DNA from: Nonomuraea rubra
Lineage (GTDB): Bacteria; Actinomycetota; Actinomycetes; Streptosporangiales; Streptosporangiaceae
Length of the DNA: 64,000 nucleotides
Assembly (NCBI RefSeq): GCF_014207985.1
Contig: NZ_JACHMI010000001.1
Span: forward strand, 11,391,001 to 11,455,000
Reading direction: 5' to 3'
Shown: positions 1 to 8,876 of the stretch, piece after piece
Numbering within the stretch: the stretch's first letter is position 1
Layout: every line of letters begins with the position of its first letter
Made by a program: the position numbers and the translations under genes
Notes under the pieces: model-generated
What the model was told of the DNA's origin: nothing
Seen by the model: only the letters and a program-made list of their open reading frames with translations
Database searches by the model: none

Positions 1-415
1 TCAGCGTCTCCGCCAGCGCCACCGGGTCACCGGCGCCGCGCGCCTGTGACAGCAGCCGGAGGATCGTGTCGTGCGTGCCCGCGCGGTAGTCCTCCTCGGC
101 CGCCTGCCTGGCCCGGAGCCGCAGGGCGAGCGTCGAGCGGGGGTCCAGCCGCAGCAGGGCGTGGCGCTGGCGGGTGCGTACCCGCTCCCAGTCCGTGCAG
201 GTCCGGTGCTCGTGCACCCACACGCCGCTCAGCCCGAGCGCGGCGCGGGCCAGCTGCTCGGGGTCGCCGCTCAGCTCGGCGTCCTGGTAGGCGGCGTCGA
301 ACCAGTAGCGGGCGGCCCGCAGGTCGCCGTCCACCGACAGCGCGCGCTCGCCCGCCAGGATGGCGAAGGTGATGTTGCCGCGCGGGATTCGGTGCATGTC
401 TCGTGTCGCGCCCAC
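1..415 (-). CDS. N-terminal part of an unidentified helical-repeat (TPR-like) protein
   Basis: The gene enters from its start and runs off the left edge of the window, so only about 138 residues are visible. I chose the GTG at 415 because GGAGGGG lies 10 nt upstream; the in-frame ATG at 397 is the alternative. The visible part reads as repeated amphipathic helices rich in Ala, Leu and Arg (for example ALSVDGDLRAARYWFDAAY, then ALGLSGVWVHEH), a pattern typical of tetratricopeptide-like regions in actinobacterial regulators. No catalytic motif is seen. The function cannot be assigned from this fragment. Confidence 0.55.
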   Translation of the reverse strand, partial: MGATRDMHRIPRGNITFAILAGERALSVDGDLRAARYWFDAAYQDAELSGDPEQLARAALGLSGVWVHEHRTCTDWERVRTRQRHALLRLDPRSTLALRLRARQAAEEDYRAGTHDTILRLLSQARGAGDPVALAETL

Positions 416-485
416 CTTGTGCGTTCCCCTCCGGGTCGACCGGCCCCCGTGTGTGAGGAGACGGCGGATCCGGCTCTGATACACC

Positions 486-1076
486 TCAGGGCCCGGCGAT
501 GCCGAGAGCGCGCAGCAGGGTGGCGTGCAGCGCCCGCCTCGACTCCTCCTTGGACATCAGGCCGGCGGTGGCCTGCTCGCTCGCCGCGTGCGCGAGCCTG
601 ATCGTGACCGCGACCAGCCACTCCGCCGGCATCTCGGCGTCGAACTCGCCGGCCGCCTGGCCGCGCCTGATCACGCGTTCCAGCAGCTCGGCGACCGGCG
701 CGTGGCGGGCCTGGTCGTCCTGCGAGGTCACGGGCAGCGCGGCGAGCCTGGGCAGGAGCGCGGGGTGCCGGCCGGCCGTACGGTCGGCGGCGTCGAGCAG
801 CCGCAGCAGCGCCTCGGCGGCCGGGCCGCTGCCGGGGCCGGCGGCCTCCATCGCGGCGACCGTCTCCTCGGTGAGGTGGTCGAGGACGGCCGCCAGCAGC
901 CGGTCACGGGAGGGGAAGTGGGCGTAGACGGTCTGCCTGCTCACCCCGGCGGCGGTGGCGATGGCGTCGACGCTGGCGTCGGGGTCGATGTCGAGCAGCT
1001 CGACGGCCGCCGCCAGGATGGCGGACCTGCTGCGACGGGCGTCGGCACGGCGGTTCCTGGCCGGGGACTGACTCAT
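486..1076 (-). CDS. TetR/AcrR family transcriptional regulator
   Basis: This 196-residue protein has the usual TetR layout. The N-terminal three-helix DNA-binding domain covers residues 15-60, with the recognition segment AAGVSRQTVYAHFPSRDRLL, followed by an all-helical ligand-binding and dimerisation domain. TetR proteins repress a neighbouring gene until a small molecule binds the C-terminal domain. It is divergent from an NTF2-like gene starting at 1153. The shared 76-bp intergenic region contains a perfect 6-5-6 inverted repeat, so autoregulation and control of that neighbour are likely. The ligand is unknown. Confidence 0.93.
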   Translation of the reverse strand: MSQSPARNRRADARRSRSAILAAAVELLDIDPDASVDAIATAAGVSRQTVYAHFPSRDRLLAAVLDHLTEETVAAMEAAGPGSGPAAEALLRLLDAADRTAGRHPALLPRLAALPVTSQDDQARHAPVAELLERVIRRGQAAGEFDAEMPAEWLVAVTIRLAHAASEQATAGLMSKEESRRALHATLLRALGIAGP

Positions 1077-1086
1077 CTCTTACACC

Positions 1087-1114
1087 TTGTCCAAGTTAAT
1101 GGGCTGTGTATATC
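1087..1114 (+). promoter_or_regulatory. Candidate promoter of the NTF2-like gene
   Basis: TTGTCC (1087-1092) and TATATC (1109-1114) are separated by 16 bp and lie about 40 bp before the ATG at 1153. The -10 overlaps the left arm of the inverted repeat at 1113-1129, the arrangement expected for repression by steric block. This is inferred from sequence only. Confidence 0.45.
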
Positions 1115-1129
1115 TTACAGCGCGTAAGA
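1113..1129. promoter_or_regulatory. Candidate TetR operator (inverted repeat)
   Basis: TCTTAC-AGCGC-GTAAGA is a perfect 17-bp inverted repeat in the space between the divergent TetR and NTF2-like genes. A partial extra copy of the arm (CTCTTACA) lies at about 1078-1085 next to the TetR start codon, which would fit autorepression. A TetR site is inferred from position and symmetry. Confidence 0.6.
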
Positions 1130-1152
1130 GTTATGGCAGCACTGGGAGCATC

Positions 1153-1521
1153 ATGAAGACGGACCCGAAGACGTTCATCGCCGACTTCTTCACGTCGCTG
1201 AGCGACGACCTGGTCAACACCGACGAGGACGCGGCCGTGATCATCGACCGGTACCACACGCCGGACATCATGCAGCTCGCCGACGGGAACCCGATCGACC
1301 GGGACAAGCTCATCGCCCACACCCGCCCGGTACGCAAGAACCGCCCCGAGAGCCGCATGGAGGTGCACGAGGCGTACACGGACGGGGACCGCCTCGCCGC
1401 CCGCTACACCCTGCACGTACGGCAGCGCGGCAAGGACCTCGCGATCGACGTGCACTTCTTCGGCCGGTTCACCCCGGACGGCCGGATGCGCGAGGCCCAC
1501 CTGCTGACCCGGTCAGTGTGA
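1153..1521 (+). CDS. NTF2-like / SnoaL-type fold protein
   Basis: This 122-residue protein has a cone-shaped NTF2/SnoaL-like pattern: an N-terminal helix (FIADFFTSLSDDL), a stretch around YHTPDIMQLADGNPID, then alternating strands ending in DVHFFGRFTPDGRMREAHLL. Members of this fold are small-molecule isomerases, cyclases or binding proteins; the substrate cannot be read from sequence. The ATG at 1153 follows GGGAG with a short 4-nt gap, and an upstream in-frame ATG at 1087 falls inside the promoter and is rejected. The gene is divergent from a TetR regulator and probably controlled by it. Confidence 0.78.
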   Translation: MKTDPKTFIADFFTSLSDDLVNTDEDAAVIIDRYHTPDIMQLADGNPIDRDKLIAHTRPVRKNRPESRMEVHEAYTDGDRLAARYTLHVRQRGKDLAIDVHFFGRFTPDGRMREAHLLTRSV

Positions 1522-1529
1522 GAGCGGGG

Positions 1530-3077
<1,548 letters not shown>

Positions 3078-3173
3078 CGGAAGAACCCCCCAAAGGCGAA
3101 TGCGGTGACCTCAGTGTATCCGCCTTGGCTCTTACACCTGGCCTGGCACCGGCCGACGTGCTAACACAGAACG

Positions 3174-4079
3174 ATGGATCTTGTCTGGCCGGTGGCGGCG
3201 TGGGCCCTGTGGGCCGCCGTGCTCGTCACCGCCTTCAAGGTGTCCAGCCGGCACGACCCCGGGCAGGGCGCCGACGTGCCCGTACCCGCCCCCGTGGGCG
3301 ACCTCTTACGCGGCATGCGGGCCCAGGAGGTGTTCCACACGGCGCTGTTCGAGCTGGCCGGGCGCGGCCGGGTGGCGATCGACGGCGATCACCTGTCGCT
3401 CAGGCCCCCGCTGGAGGAGCCGCTGCCGGCCTACGAGCGGTGGGTCCTGGAACGGGTGCGGACCCGCATGGCCGGCGCCTCCGAGGCCGCGGTGATCGAC
3501 CTCATGCCGACGGCGGCCGAGCTCGACCGCGCGTTCGTCCCCCTCGTCCGCCGGCACGCCATCGAGCTGGGGCTGGCGCGGCGGCGCTGGCCGAGCCTGC
3601 TCGTGCCGGTGCTGCTCGCGGCCGCGCTCGTCGTCCCCTGGTACGTGACGGTCGCGGCGGCCGGGGTGTCCTGGCCGGGGATCATCGCCACGGCGGTGTC
3701 GTTCGTGGCGGGGATCGGGCTGCTCATGGGCGGCCGCGGGTTCGTGCCGACGGCGCGCGGCCGCGAGGCCGCCGCGGCGGGCCCGGCCGGGACCGAGCAG
3801 GAGTGGATCTTCACGGGCAGCGGGTGGCACAGCGGCGAGATCGAGCCCGCCAGGCCGCTCCCGCAGCGCCAGGAGGTCACCGGGTACGTCGTCAAGCGGT
3901 GGGCCGACGCCGGCCGCCACTACCTCGCCCTGCACGACGGCAGCTCGCCCAAGGCCACCGCGTTCGAGATCGAGCAGGGGCTCTACCAGGACGTGCTGCC
4001 GGGCGACTCCGTACGGGTGCTGGTCAGGCCGCGCAGCGGCACGGTCGTGCGGGTGCTGGCGCACGACCGTCACTGGTAG
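3174..4079 (+). CDS. Membrane protein of unknown function
   Basis: This 301-residue protein has a hydrophobic N-terminus (about residues 4-22), a soluble segment of about 120 residues, a pair of adjacent membrane helices (about 141-163 and 167-187) and a C-terminal globular part with beta-rich stretches (VTGYVVKRWADAGRHYLALHDG). No family is recognised with certainty. The hexamer TAACAC ends 6 nt before the ATG and there is no ribosome site, so the mRNA is probably leaderless. Codon 45 is TTA, rare in such a GC-rich genome and read by the bldA-type tRNA. It is divergent from guaA and its 3' end overlaps the convergent SDR gene by 10 nt. Confidence 0.72.
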   Translation: MDLVWPVAAWALWAAVLVTAFKVSSRHDPGQGADVPVPAPVGDLLRGMRAQEVFHTALFELAGRGRVAIDGDHLSLRPPLEEPLPAYERWVLERVRTRMAGASEAAVIDLMPTAAELDRAFVPLVRRHAIELGLARRRWPSLLVPVLLAAALVVPWYVTVAAAGVSWPGIIATAVSFVAGIGLLMGGRGFVPTARGREAAAAGPAGTEQEWIFTGSGWHSGEIEPARPLPQRQEVTGYVVKRWADAGRHYLALHDGSSPKATAFEIEQGLYQDVLPGDSVRVLVRPRSGTVVRVLAHDRHW

Positions 4080-4891
4080 ACGGGCAGGCTCCCGGTGAGC
4101 AGGGTCTCGGTCTGCTCGCGCAGCCGGTCGGCGTACCTGGGGTCGGTCAGCAGCAGGAACCGCTCCTCGTGGATGCCCGCCACCACCAGGTCGGCCACCT
4201 CGGCCGGCTCCATGCCCCGCTCGGCCGCCCTGGCGACCGACTCGCGCGACTCCACCTCGTCCGCGGTCGGGTTGACGGTCAGGCCGGGCGGGCGGGTGCG
4301 GTCGGAGTCGCCGATGCGGGTCCTGACCGCCCCCGGGCACAGCGCGCTCACGCGCAGCTTGGACCCGGTGGCGGCCAGGTCCTGGGCCAGTGTCAGGGAG
4401 GCGGCCAGGGCGGCGTACTTGGTCACCGAGTAGCCGCCCGACCCCGGCGAGGCGAACAGGCCCGCGACGGAGACGGTGTTGACGATGTGGCCCTCGGAGT
4501 CCTGCTCGATCATGCGCGGCACGAACTCGTGGACGCCGTGCAGCACGCCCCACAGGTTCACGCCGAGCAGCCAGGAGAAGTCCTCCTCGTCGCGGGTCCA
4601 CATGTGGCCGCCCTGGAAGACGCCCGCGTTGTTGCAGAGCACGTGGACCGCCCCGAGCTCCCCGAAGCAGCGGTTGGCCAGGTGCCGCACGGACCAGGCG
4701 TCGGACACGTCGGTGATCTGCGTGAGCACCTGGACGTCCCCGGCCATCGCGGCCGTCTGCGCGAGCCCGCCGTAGTCGACGTCGGCGAGCATCAGCGTCA
4801 TCCCCTCGGCCGCGAACCGGAGGGCCAGCGCCCGCCCGATGCCGCTTGCCGCACCCGTCACCACCGCGACCTTGCCGGAGAGCTCGCGCAC
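4070..4891 (-). CDS. Short-chain dehydrogenase/reductase (classical SDR)
   Basis: This NAD(P)-dependent oxidoreductase of 273 residues has a Rossmann fold. It shows the cofactor motif TGAASGIG (12-19), the structural NNAG (87-90), and the catalytic Ser141, Tyr154 and Lys158 in YSVTK. Asp39 after the second strand (LADVD) suggests NAD(H) rather than NADP(H); this is inference. GTG at 4891 is preferred because GGGAGG sits 7 nt upstream; the TTG at 4897 is too close to it. The extended C-terminus includes ESRESVARAAERGMEPAEVADLVV, common in SDRs of lipid or xenobiotic metabolism. The substrate is unknown. Confidence 0.92.
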   Translation of the reverse strand: MRELSGKVAVVTGAASGIGRALALRFAAEGMTLMLADVDYGGLAQTAAMAGDVQVLTQITDVSDAWSVRHLANRCFGELGAVHVLCNNAGVFQGGHMWTRDEEDFSWLLGVNLWGVLHGVHEFVPRMIEQDSEGHIVNTVSVAGLFASPGSGGYSVTKYAALAASLTLAQDLAATGSKLRVSALCPGAVRTRIGDSDRTRPPGLTVNPTADEVESRESVARAAERGMEPAEVADLVVAGIHEERFLLLTDPRYADRLREQTETLLTGSLPVYQ

Positions 4892-4971
4892 GGACAAACC
4901 TCCCTAGCGATTCGACGCTACAGACGTTCCCCCGATCACCCCGGGAGACGCTACCCGATCTCGCCCGTACG

Positions 4972-6465
4972 TCAGAGAACCGCGCCGATCAGGCCCAGCG
5001 GCGGCGCGCCCAGGTCGAGCAGCTCCTTGTGGAAGCGCTGGACGGTGAAGCCGGCGCCCCACTCCGCGCGGGCCCGCTCGCGCAGGTCCATGATGAGCAG
5101 CTTGCCCCAGGTGTAGCGGCCGTACGTCGGGTCGAACGAGGCCCGCCGGGCCTCCGACAGCGCCGCGGGGCCCGCCAGGTGCGTGTCGGACTCGAACCGC
5201 CTGGCGCCCTCCTCGACGGTCATCTGGCCGGTGTGCACGCCGATCGCGCAGGCCAGCCGGGTGACGCGGATCAGCGCCTCCACCCACACGCCGATCTCGA
5301 AGCGCGGGTCGCCCTGCTCGAAGCCCTCCTCGACGCACAACTCCTCGGCGTAGTGCGCCCAGCCCTCGATGAACGCCACCGACTGCAGCACCCTGCGCAC
5401 CTCGGACGGCGCCCGACGCAGCGCCCTGGCGTGCGAGAAGTGCCCCGGCGCGACCTCGTGCACGTTGATCGCGGGCAGCGTCGTGGCGCTGAAGACCTCC
5501 AGCCACTCCTCCTGGTCCTGCTCGGGCCAGGAGGTGTCGGGCGGCGTGATGTGGTACCAGGACGGGCCCTCGGGCTCGCCCGGCGAGTTCCACGCCATCA
5601 TGGCCATCGCCCAGCGGCGCGACTCGGGCGCCAGGCCCACCAGGCACTCGCCGTCGTGGTAGGGCACGAGGTCCTTCTCGCGGGTGAACGCGATGGCCTT
5701 CTCGGTGCCGATCCGCGCGGCCTCGATCACGCCTTCCGGGTCGGGGTGGTCCTTGACCAGCTCGCGTACGACGTCGAGCGGCGCCCGGTCCTTCTCCCCC
5801 AGCTTGGCGCAGGAGTCGGCGAGCAGCACCATCAGGCGGTCGCGCTCGGCGTCGGCCCGCTCGGCCAGCTTCCCGAGATCGACCGGCAGGCCCTCGGCGG
5901 TGCCCATCAGCCTCGCCAGCGCGTCGCCGCCGAGCGAGGCGTCCGGGTCGCCCTCGGCCACGGCCCGCTCCAGGTGGGCCACGAGCCTGGCGTGCGCCTT
6001 GAGCGCGGCCTCGTCCGTGATGCCGGCGGCCAGTCCCTGCGCGGCTCCGAGCAGGGACTTGGCGACGGGGGCCGCGACCTGGTCGAGCGCGGCCACGGCC
6101 GCGTCCACGGCTTCGGGCCAGAGCGCGAGGTGGGCCGCCTTGGCCGCGGCGCGCTCCTGTTCGGGGCCGTAGTCGCGGTCGTAGCAGGCCAGGTCGAGGT
6201 TGGAGAGGTGGAACAGCGGGTTCTTCCTGTGCAGCTCCAGCTCGCCGAGCTGGTTGCGCAGACTGTCCTCGAACACCTGTAGGTGCCTGGCGTCGTGCGC
6301 GTCCGCGGGGGCGGGGCCCTGGCCGAGCCGTGCCAGACCGGCCCGTACGCCGTCGGGCGACAGGTCCTGGATCCGGCCGTCGTACTCGTGCCTGCCGCCG
6401 CCCTCGCGTGCCTCGGCCACCATCAGGTCCGTGATGGCGCGTAGCCTGGCGTCAAGTTCTGTCAT
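4972..6465 (-). CDS. DUF885 family putative metallohydrolase
   Basis: This 497-residue protein matches the DUF885 pattern. It carries the motif HEVAPGHFSHA at about residues 338-348, the HExxxGH-type signature proposed to bind zinc, followed by IEGWAHYAEEL and a C-terminal PTYGRYTWGKLLI segment conserved in the family. DUF885 proteins are thought to be cytosolic or secreted peptidase-like enzymes, but activities are mostly unproven. No signal peptide is visible, so it is probably cytosolic. It is upstream of the SDR gene in the same direction, 80 nt apart. Confidence 0.88.
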   Translation of the reverse strand: MTELDARLRAITDLMVAEAREGGGRHEYDGRIQDLSPDGVRAGLARLGQGPAPADAHDARHLQVFEDSLRNQLGELELHRKNPLFHLSNLDLACYDRDYGPEQERAAAKAAHLALWPEAVDAAVAALDQVAAPVAKSLLGAAQGLAAGITDEAALKAHARLVAHLERAVAEGDPDASLGGDALARLMGTAEGLPVDLGKLAERADAERDRLMVLLADSCAKLGEKDRAPLDVVRELVKDHPDPEGVIEAARIGTEKAIAFTREKDLVPYHDGECLVGLAPESRRWAMAMMAWNSPGEPEGPSWYHITPPDTSWPEQDQEEWLEVFSATTLPAINVHEVAPGHFSHARALRRAPSEVRRVLQSVAFIEGWAHYAEELCVEEGFEQGDPRFEIGVWVEALIRVTRLACAIGVHTGQMTVEEGARRFESDTHLAGPAALSEARRASFDPTYGRYTWGKLLIMDLRERARAEWGAGFTVQRFHKELLDLGAPPLGLIGAVL

Positions 6466-6552
6466 GGGCCGACGCTAGCGCACCCTTCTTGGGATCTTAA
6501 GTACCCATAAATGAGGCGCGGGGCGGCCGGGACCGCGGGCAGGATGGTCGGC

Positions 6553-7293
6553 ATGGCCGTCCGCATCACCACGCTCGCCGAGCGCCCCGAGTTCGCCCCG
6601 ACGCTCTGGGACATGGAGCACACGTGGCACCGGTTCATGCTGGAGGACCCGATCGCGGATCTGTACTACCCGGTGGTCAAGACGGCGTACCCGGACCACG
6701 TGCTCGTGGCCGACGACGACGCCGAGCCCGGGCGGCTGGTCGCGCGGGGCTACCTGACCCCGTTCGTGTCGGACGGCGGCGAGCTGCCCGACGACGGCTG
6801 GGACGGGGTGATCCGGTCCGGCTGGCTGGCCCGCGAGGGCGGCAGGCCGACCGACGCCGTCTCAGCGCTGGAGATCACCGTCCGCCGCGACCTGCTGGGC
6901 AAGGGCCTGTCCTCGGTGATGCTGGCGGCGATGCGCTCCCAGGCCGCCCGGCTCGGCCACCGCGAGCTGGTCGCCCCGGTGCGCCCCAACCTCAAGCACC
7001 TCGAACCGCACACCCCCATGGACGAGTACGCGTTCAGGACCCGCGCCGACGGCCTGCCCCACGACGCCTGGCTCAGGGTGCACGTACGGGCGGGCGGCAG
7101 GATCGTCAAGGTGGCGCCGCGCTCGATGGTGGTGGCGGGCACGCTGGCGGAGTGGCGCGGCTGGACCGGCCTGCCGTTCGACCGGTCAGGGCCGGTGGAG
7201 GTGCCGGGCGCGCTCAGCCCGGTGCACTGCGACGTCACCCACGACCACGCCGTCTACGTGGAGCCGAACGTCTGGGTCAGCCACCCGCTCTGA
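6553..7293 (+). CDS. GNAT-family N-acetyltransferase-like protein
   Basis: The 246-residue protein begins MAVRITTLAERPEF and contains a GNAT core: an ALEITVRRDLLGKGLSSVML segment corresponding to acetyl-CoA-binding motif A, and a following helix SQAARLGHRELVAPVRPN. The acetyl acceptor is unknown. The start is uncertain. ATG 6553 has only a weak AGG at 9 nt. ATG 6511 adds 14 residues and lies 7 nt after a TAAGTA hexamer (6498-6503), so a leaderless start there is possible. It is convergent with the aldehyde dehydrogenase gene, 4 nt apart. Confidence 0.8.
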   Translation: MAVRITTLAERPEFAPTLWDMEHTWHRFMLEDPIADLYYPVVKTAYPDHVLVADDDAEPGRLVARGYLTPFVSDGGELPDDGWDGVIRSGWLAREGGRPTDAVSALEITVRRDLLGKGLSSVMLAAMRSQAARLGHRELVAPVRPNLKHLEPHTPMDEYAFRTRADGLPHDAWLRVHVRAGGRIVKVAPRSMVVAGTLAEWRGWTGLPFDRSGPVEVPGALSPVHCDVTHDHAVYVEPNVWVSHPL

Positions 7294-7297
7294 GCGC

Positions 7298-8803
7298 CTA
7301 CTTGAGCCGGGCCCGCCGCATCACCTTCAGCGCCGTCACCAGCACCCCCGCCCACCTCTCGTACGGCACCCCGCCCGGCGGCTCGAACCCCAGCCACCCC
7401 GCCTGCGACGCCACCGCCTGGGCCTCGGTGTAGCGCAGCAGCCCCTCGACCCCGTGCCGGCGGCCCAGCCCCGACGCCTTCATGCCGCCCATGGGCACGT
7501 CGTAGGACGCGTACGCCGAGGCGTACCCCTCGTTGATGTTGACCGTCCCCGCGCGCACCCTGGCGGCCAGGCGGCGGGCGCGGGGCGGGCTGGAGGTCCA
7601 GATGGAGGCGTTGAGGCCGTAGGCGGTGTCGTTGGCCAGCTCGACCGCCTCGTCGTCCGTGGCGAAGGGGTAGAGCGCCACCACGGGCCCGAACGTCTCG
7701 TCGCGGCACAGCTCCATGCCCTCCCGGACCCCGGTGAGCACGGTCGGCTCGTAGAACAGCGGGCCGAGGTCGGGCCGGGCCCTGCCACCGGTCAGCAGCG
7801 TGGCGCCCTTGGCGACGGCGTCGTCCACGTGCGCGGTGACCGTGTCGAGCTGGCGGCGGGAGGTGAGCGAGCCCATCTGCACCGACCAGTCGTGCCCGGC
7901 GCCGAGCGTGAGCCCCTCGGCCGCGCGGGCGAAGCGCTCGGCGAAGGCGTCGAAGACGGACTCGTGCACGTACAGGCGCTCGATCGACAGGCAGAGCTGG
8001 CCGGCGTTGGTGAAGCAGGCCCGGACGGCGCCCTGCACGGCCACGTCGAGGTCGGCGTCGTCGAGCACGATCATCGGGTTCTTGCCGCCGAGCTCCAGCG
8101 AGCAGCCGATGAGGCGCCTGGCCGCCTCCTCGGCGATCTTCCTGCCGCCGCGGGTGGAGCCGGTGAAGACGACGTAGTCGGCGTGGTCGAGCAGCGCGTC
8201 GCCGACATCGGCCGGCTCGCCGAGCACGACCTGCCAGATCTCGCGCGGCATGCCCAGCTCGGCCAGCAGGTCGATGGTCCACAACGTGGACAGTGCGGTC
8301 TGGGTGTCGGGCTTGTGCACGATCGCGTTGCCGGCCAGCAGCGCGGGCACCGCGTCGGTGACGCCCAGCGCGAGCGGGTAGTTCCACGGGCTGATCAGCG
8401 CGACCACGCCCTTGGGCCGGCGCAGCTCCGTCACGCGGGTGGCGGCGGGGAAGATGCCCTTGCGGGCGCGCGGCGCGAGCAGGCGCGGCGCCCGGCGGGC
8501 GTAGTAGAGGCTGCAGCCCGCGACGTCGAGCACCTCCTCGAAGGCGTGCTTGCGGGCCTTGCCCGTCTCGTTCTGGACGAGGTCGAGGATCTCGTCCCTG
8601 CGGTCGAGGATGGCGTCGTGCAGGAGAAGGAAGGGTCTGGCCCGTTCCGCGGGAGATCTGCCCGCCCAGTCGGCCTGGGCCGCCCTGGCCTTCGCGTACG
8701 CCGCCCGGACGTCATCTACGCCGGAAATGGGCAGCTCAGCAAGGGTTTCTCCGGTGAAGGGAGCAATGACGCACTGGGTCCTACCGCTGGACGTGACCTG
8801 CAT
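7298..8803 (-). CDS. Aldehyde dehydrogenase, succinate-semialdehyde dehydrogenase type
   Basis: This 501-residue NAD(P)-dependent aldehyde dehydrogenase oxidises an aldehyde to the acid in the cytosol. It shows SPWNYP with Asn141, the cofactor FTGSTRGG, the general base Glu237 in LELGGKNP, and nucleophile Cys271 in NAGQLCLSIER. The NAGQLCLS context and the C-terminal YTEAQAVASQ resemble actinobacterial succinic-semialdehyde dehydrogenases (GABA or polyamine breakdown); the substrate is inferred. The start was set at ATG 8803; an upstream in-frame start at 8878 would overlap the divergent kinase start. GGAG abuts the ATG with no gap, so initiation is unusual or leaderless. Confidence 0.9.
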   Translation of the reverse strand: MQVTSSGRTQCVIAPFTGETLAELPISGVDDVRAAYAKARAAQADWAGRSPAERARPFLLLHDAILDRRDEILDLVQNETGKARKHAFEEVLDVAGCSLYYARRAPRLLAPRARKGIFPAATRVTELRRPKGVVALISPWNYPLALGVTDAVPALLAGNAIVHKPDTQTALSTLWTIDLLAELGMPREIWQVVLGEPADVGDALLDHADYVVFTGSTRGGRKIAEEAARRLIGCSLELGGKNPMIVLDDADLDVAVQGAVRACFTNAGQLCLSIERLYVHESVFDAFAERFARAAEGLTLGAGHDWSVQMGSLTSRRQLDTVTAHVDDAVAKGATLLTGGRARPDLGPLFYEPTVLTGVREGMELCRDETFGPVVALYPFATDDEAVELANDTAYGLNASIWTSSPPRARRLAARVRAGTVNINEGYASAYASYDVPMGGMKASGLGRRHGVEGLLRYTEAQAVASQAGWLGFEPPGGVPYERWAGVLVTALKVMRRARLK

Positions 8804-8825
8804 CTCCGAAGCATATTCCGCGTTG

Positions 8826-8839
8826 CTACCGGCGGGTAG
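8826..8839. promoter_or_regulatory. Inverted repeat between aldehyde dehydrogenase and kinase genes
   Basis: CTACC-GGCG-GGTAG forms a perfect 5-4-5 inverted repeat about 23 nt upstream of the dehydrogenase start and 38 nt upstream of the kinase start. It is placed where a repressor or activator could act on either gene. No regulator is encoded next door, so its partner is unknown. Confidence 0.35.
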
Positions 8840-8876
8840 TTTTTGCGGATGCGCGGCATAGGGCCAGAATCCCCTC

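Noticed and set aside
71..601. Plus-strand open frame across the first gene and TetR gene
   Set aside because: It is antisense to two frames with recognisable protein patterns; its Arg/Pro/Ala composition is the usual GC-rich shadow.
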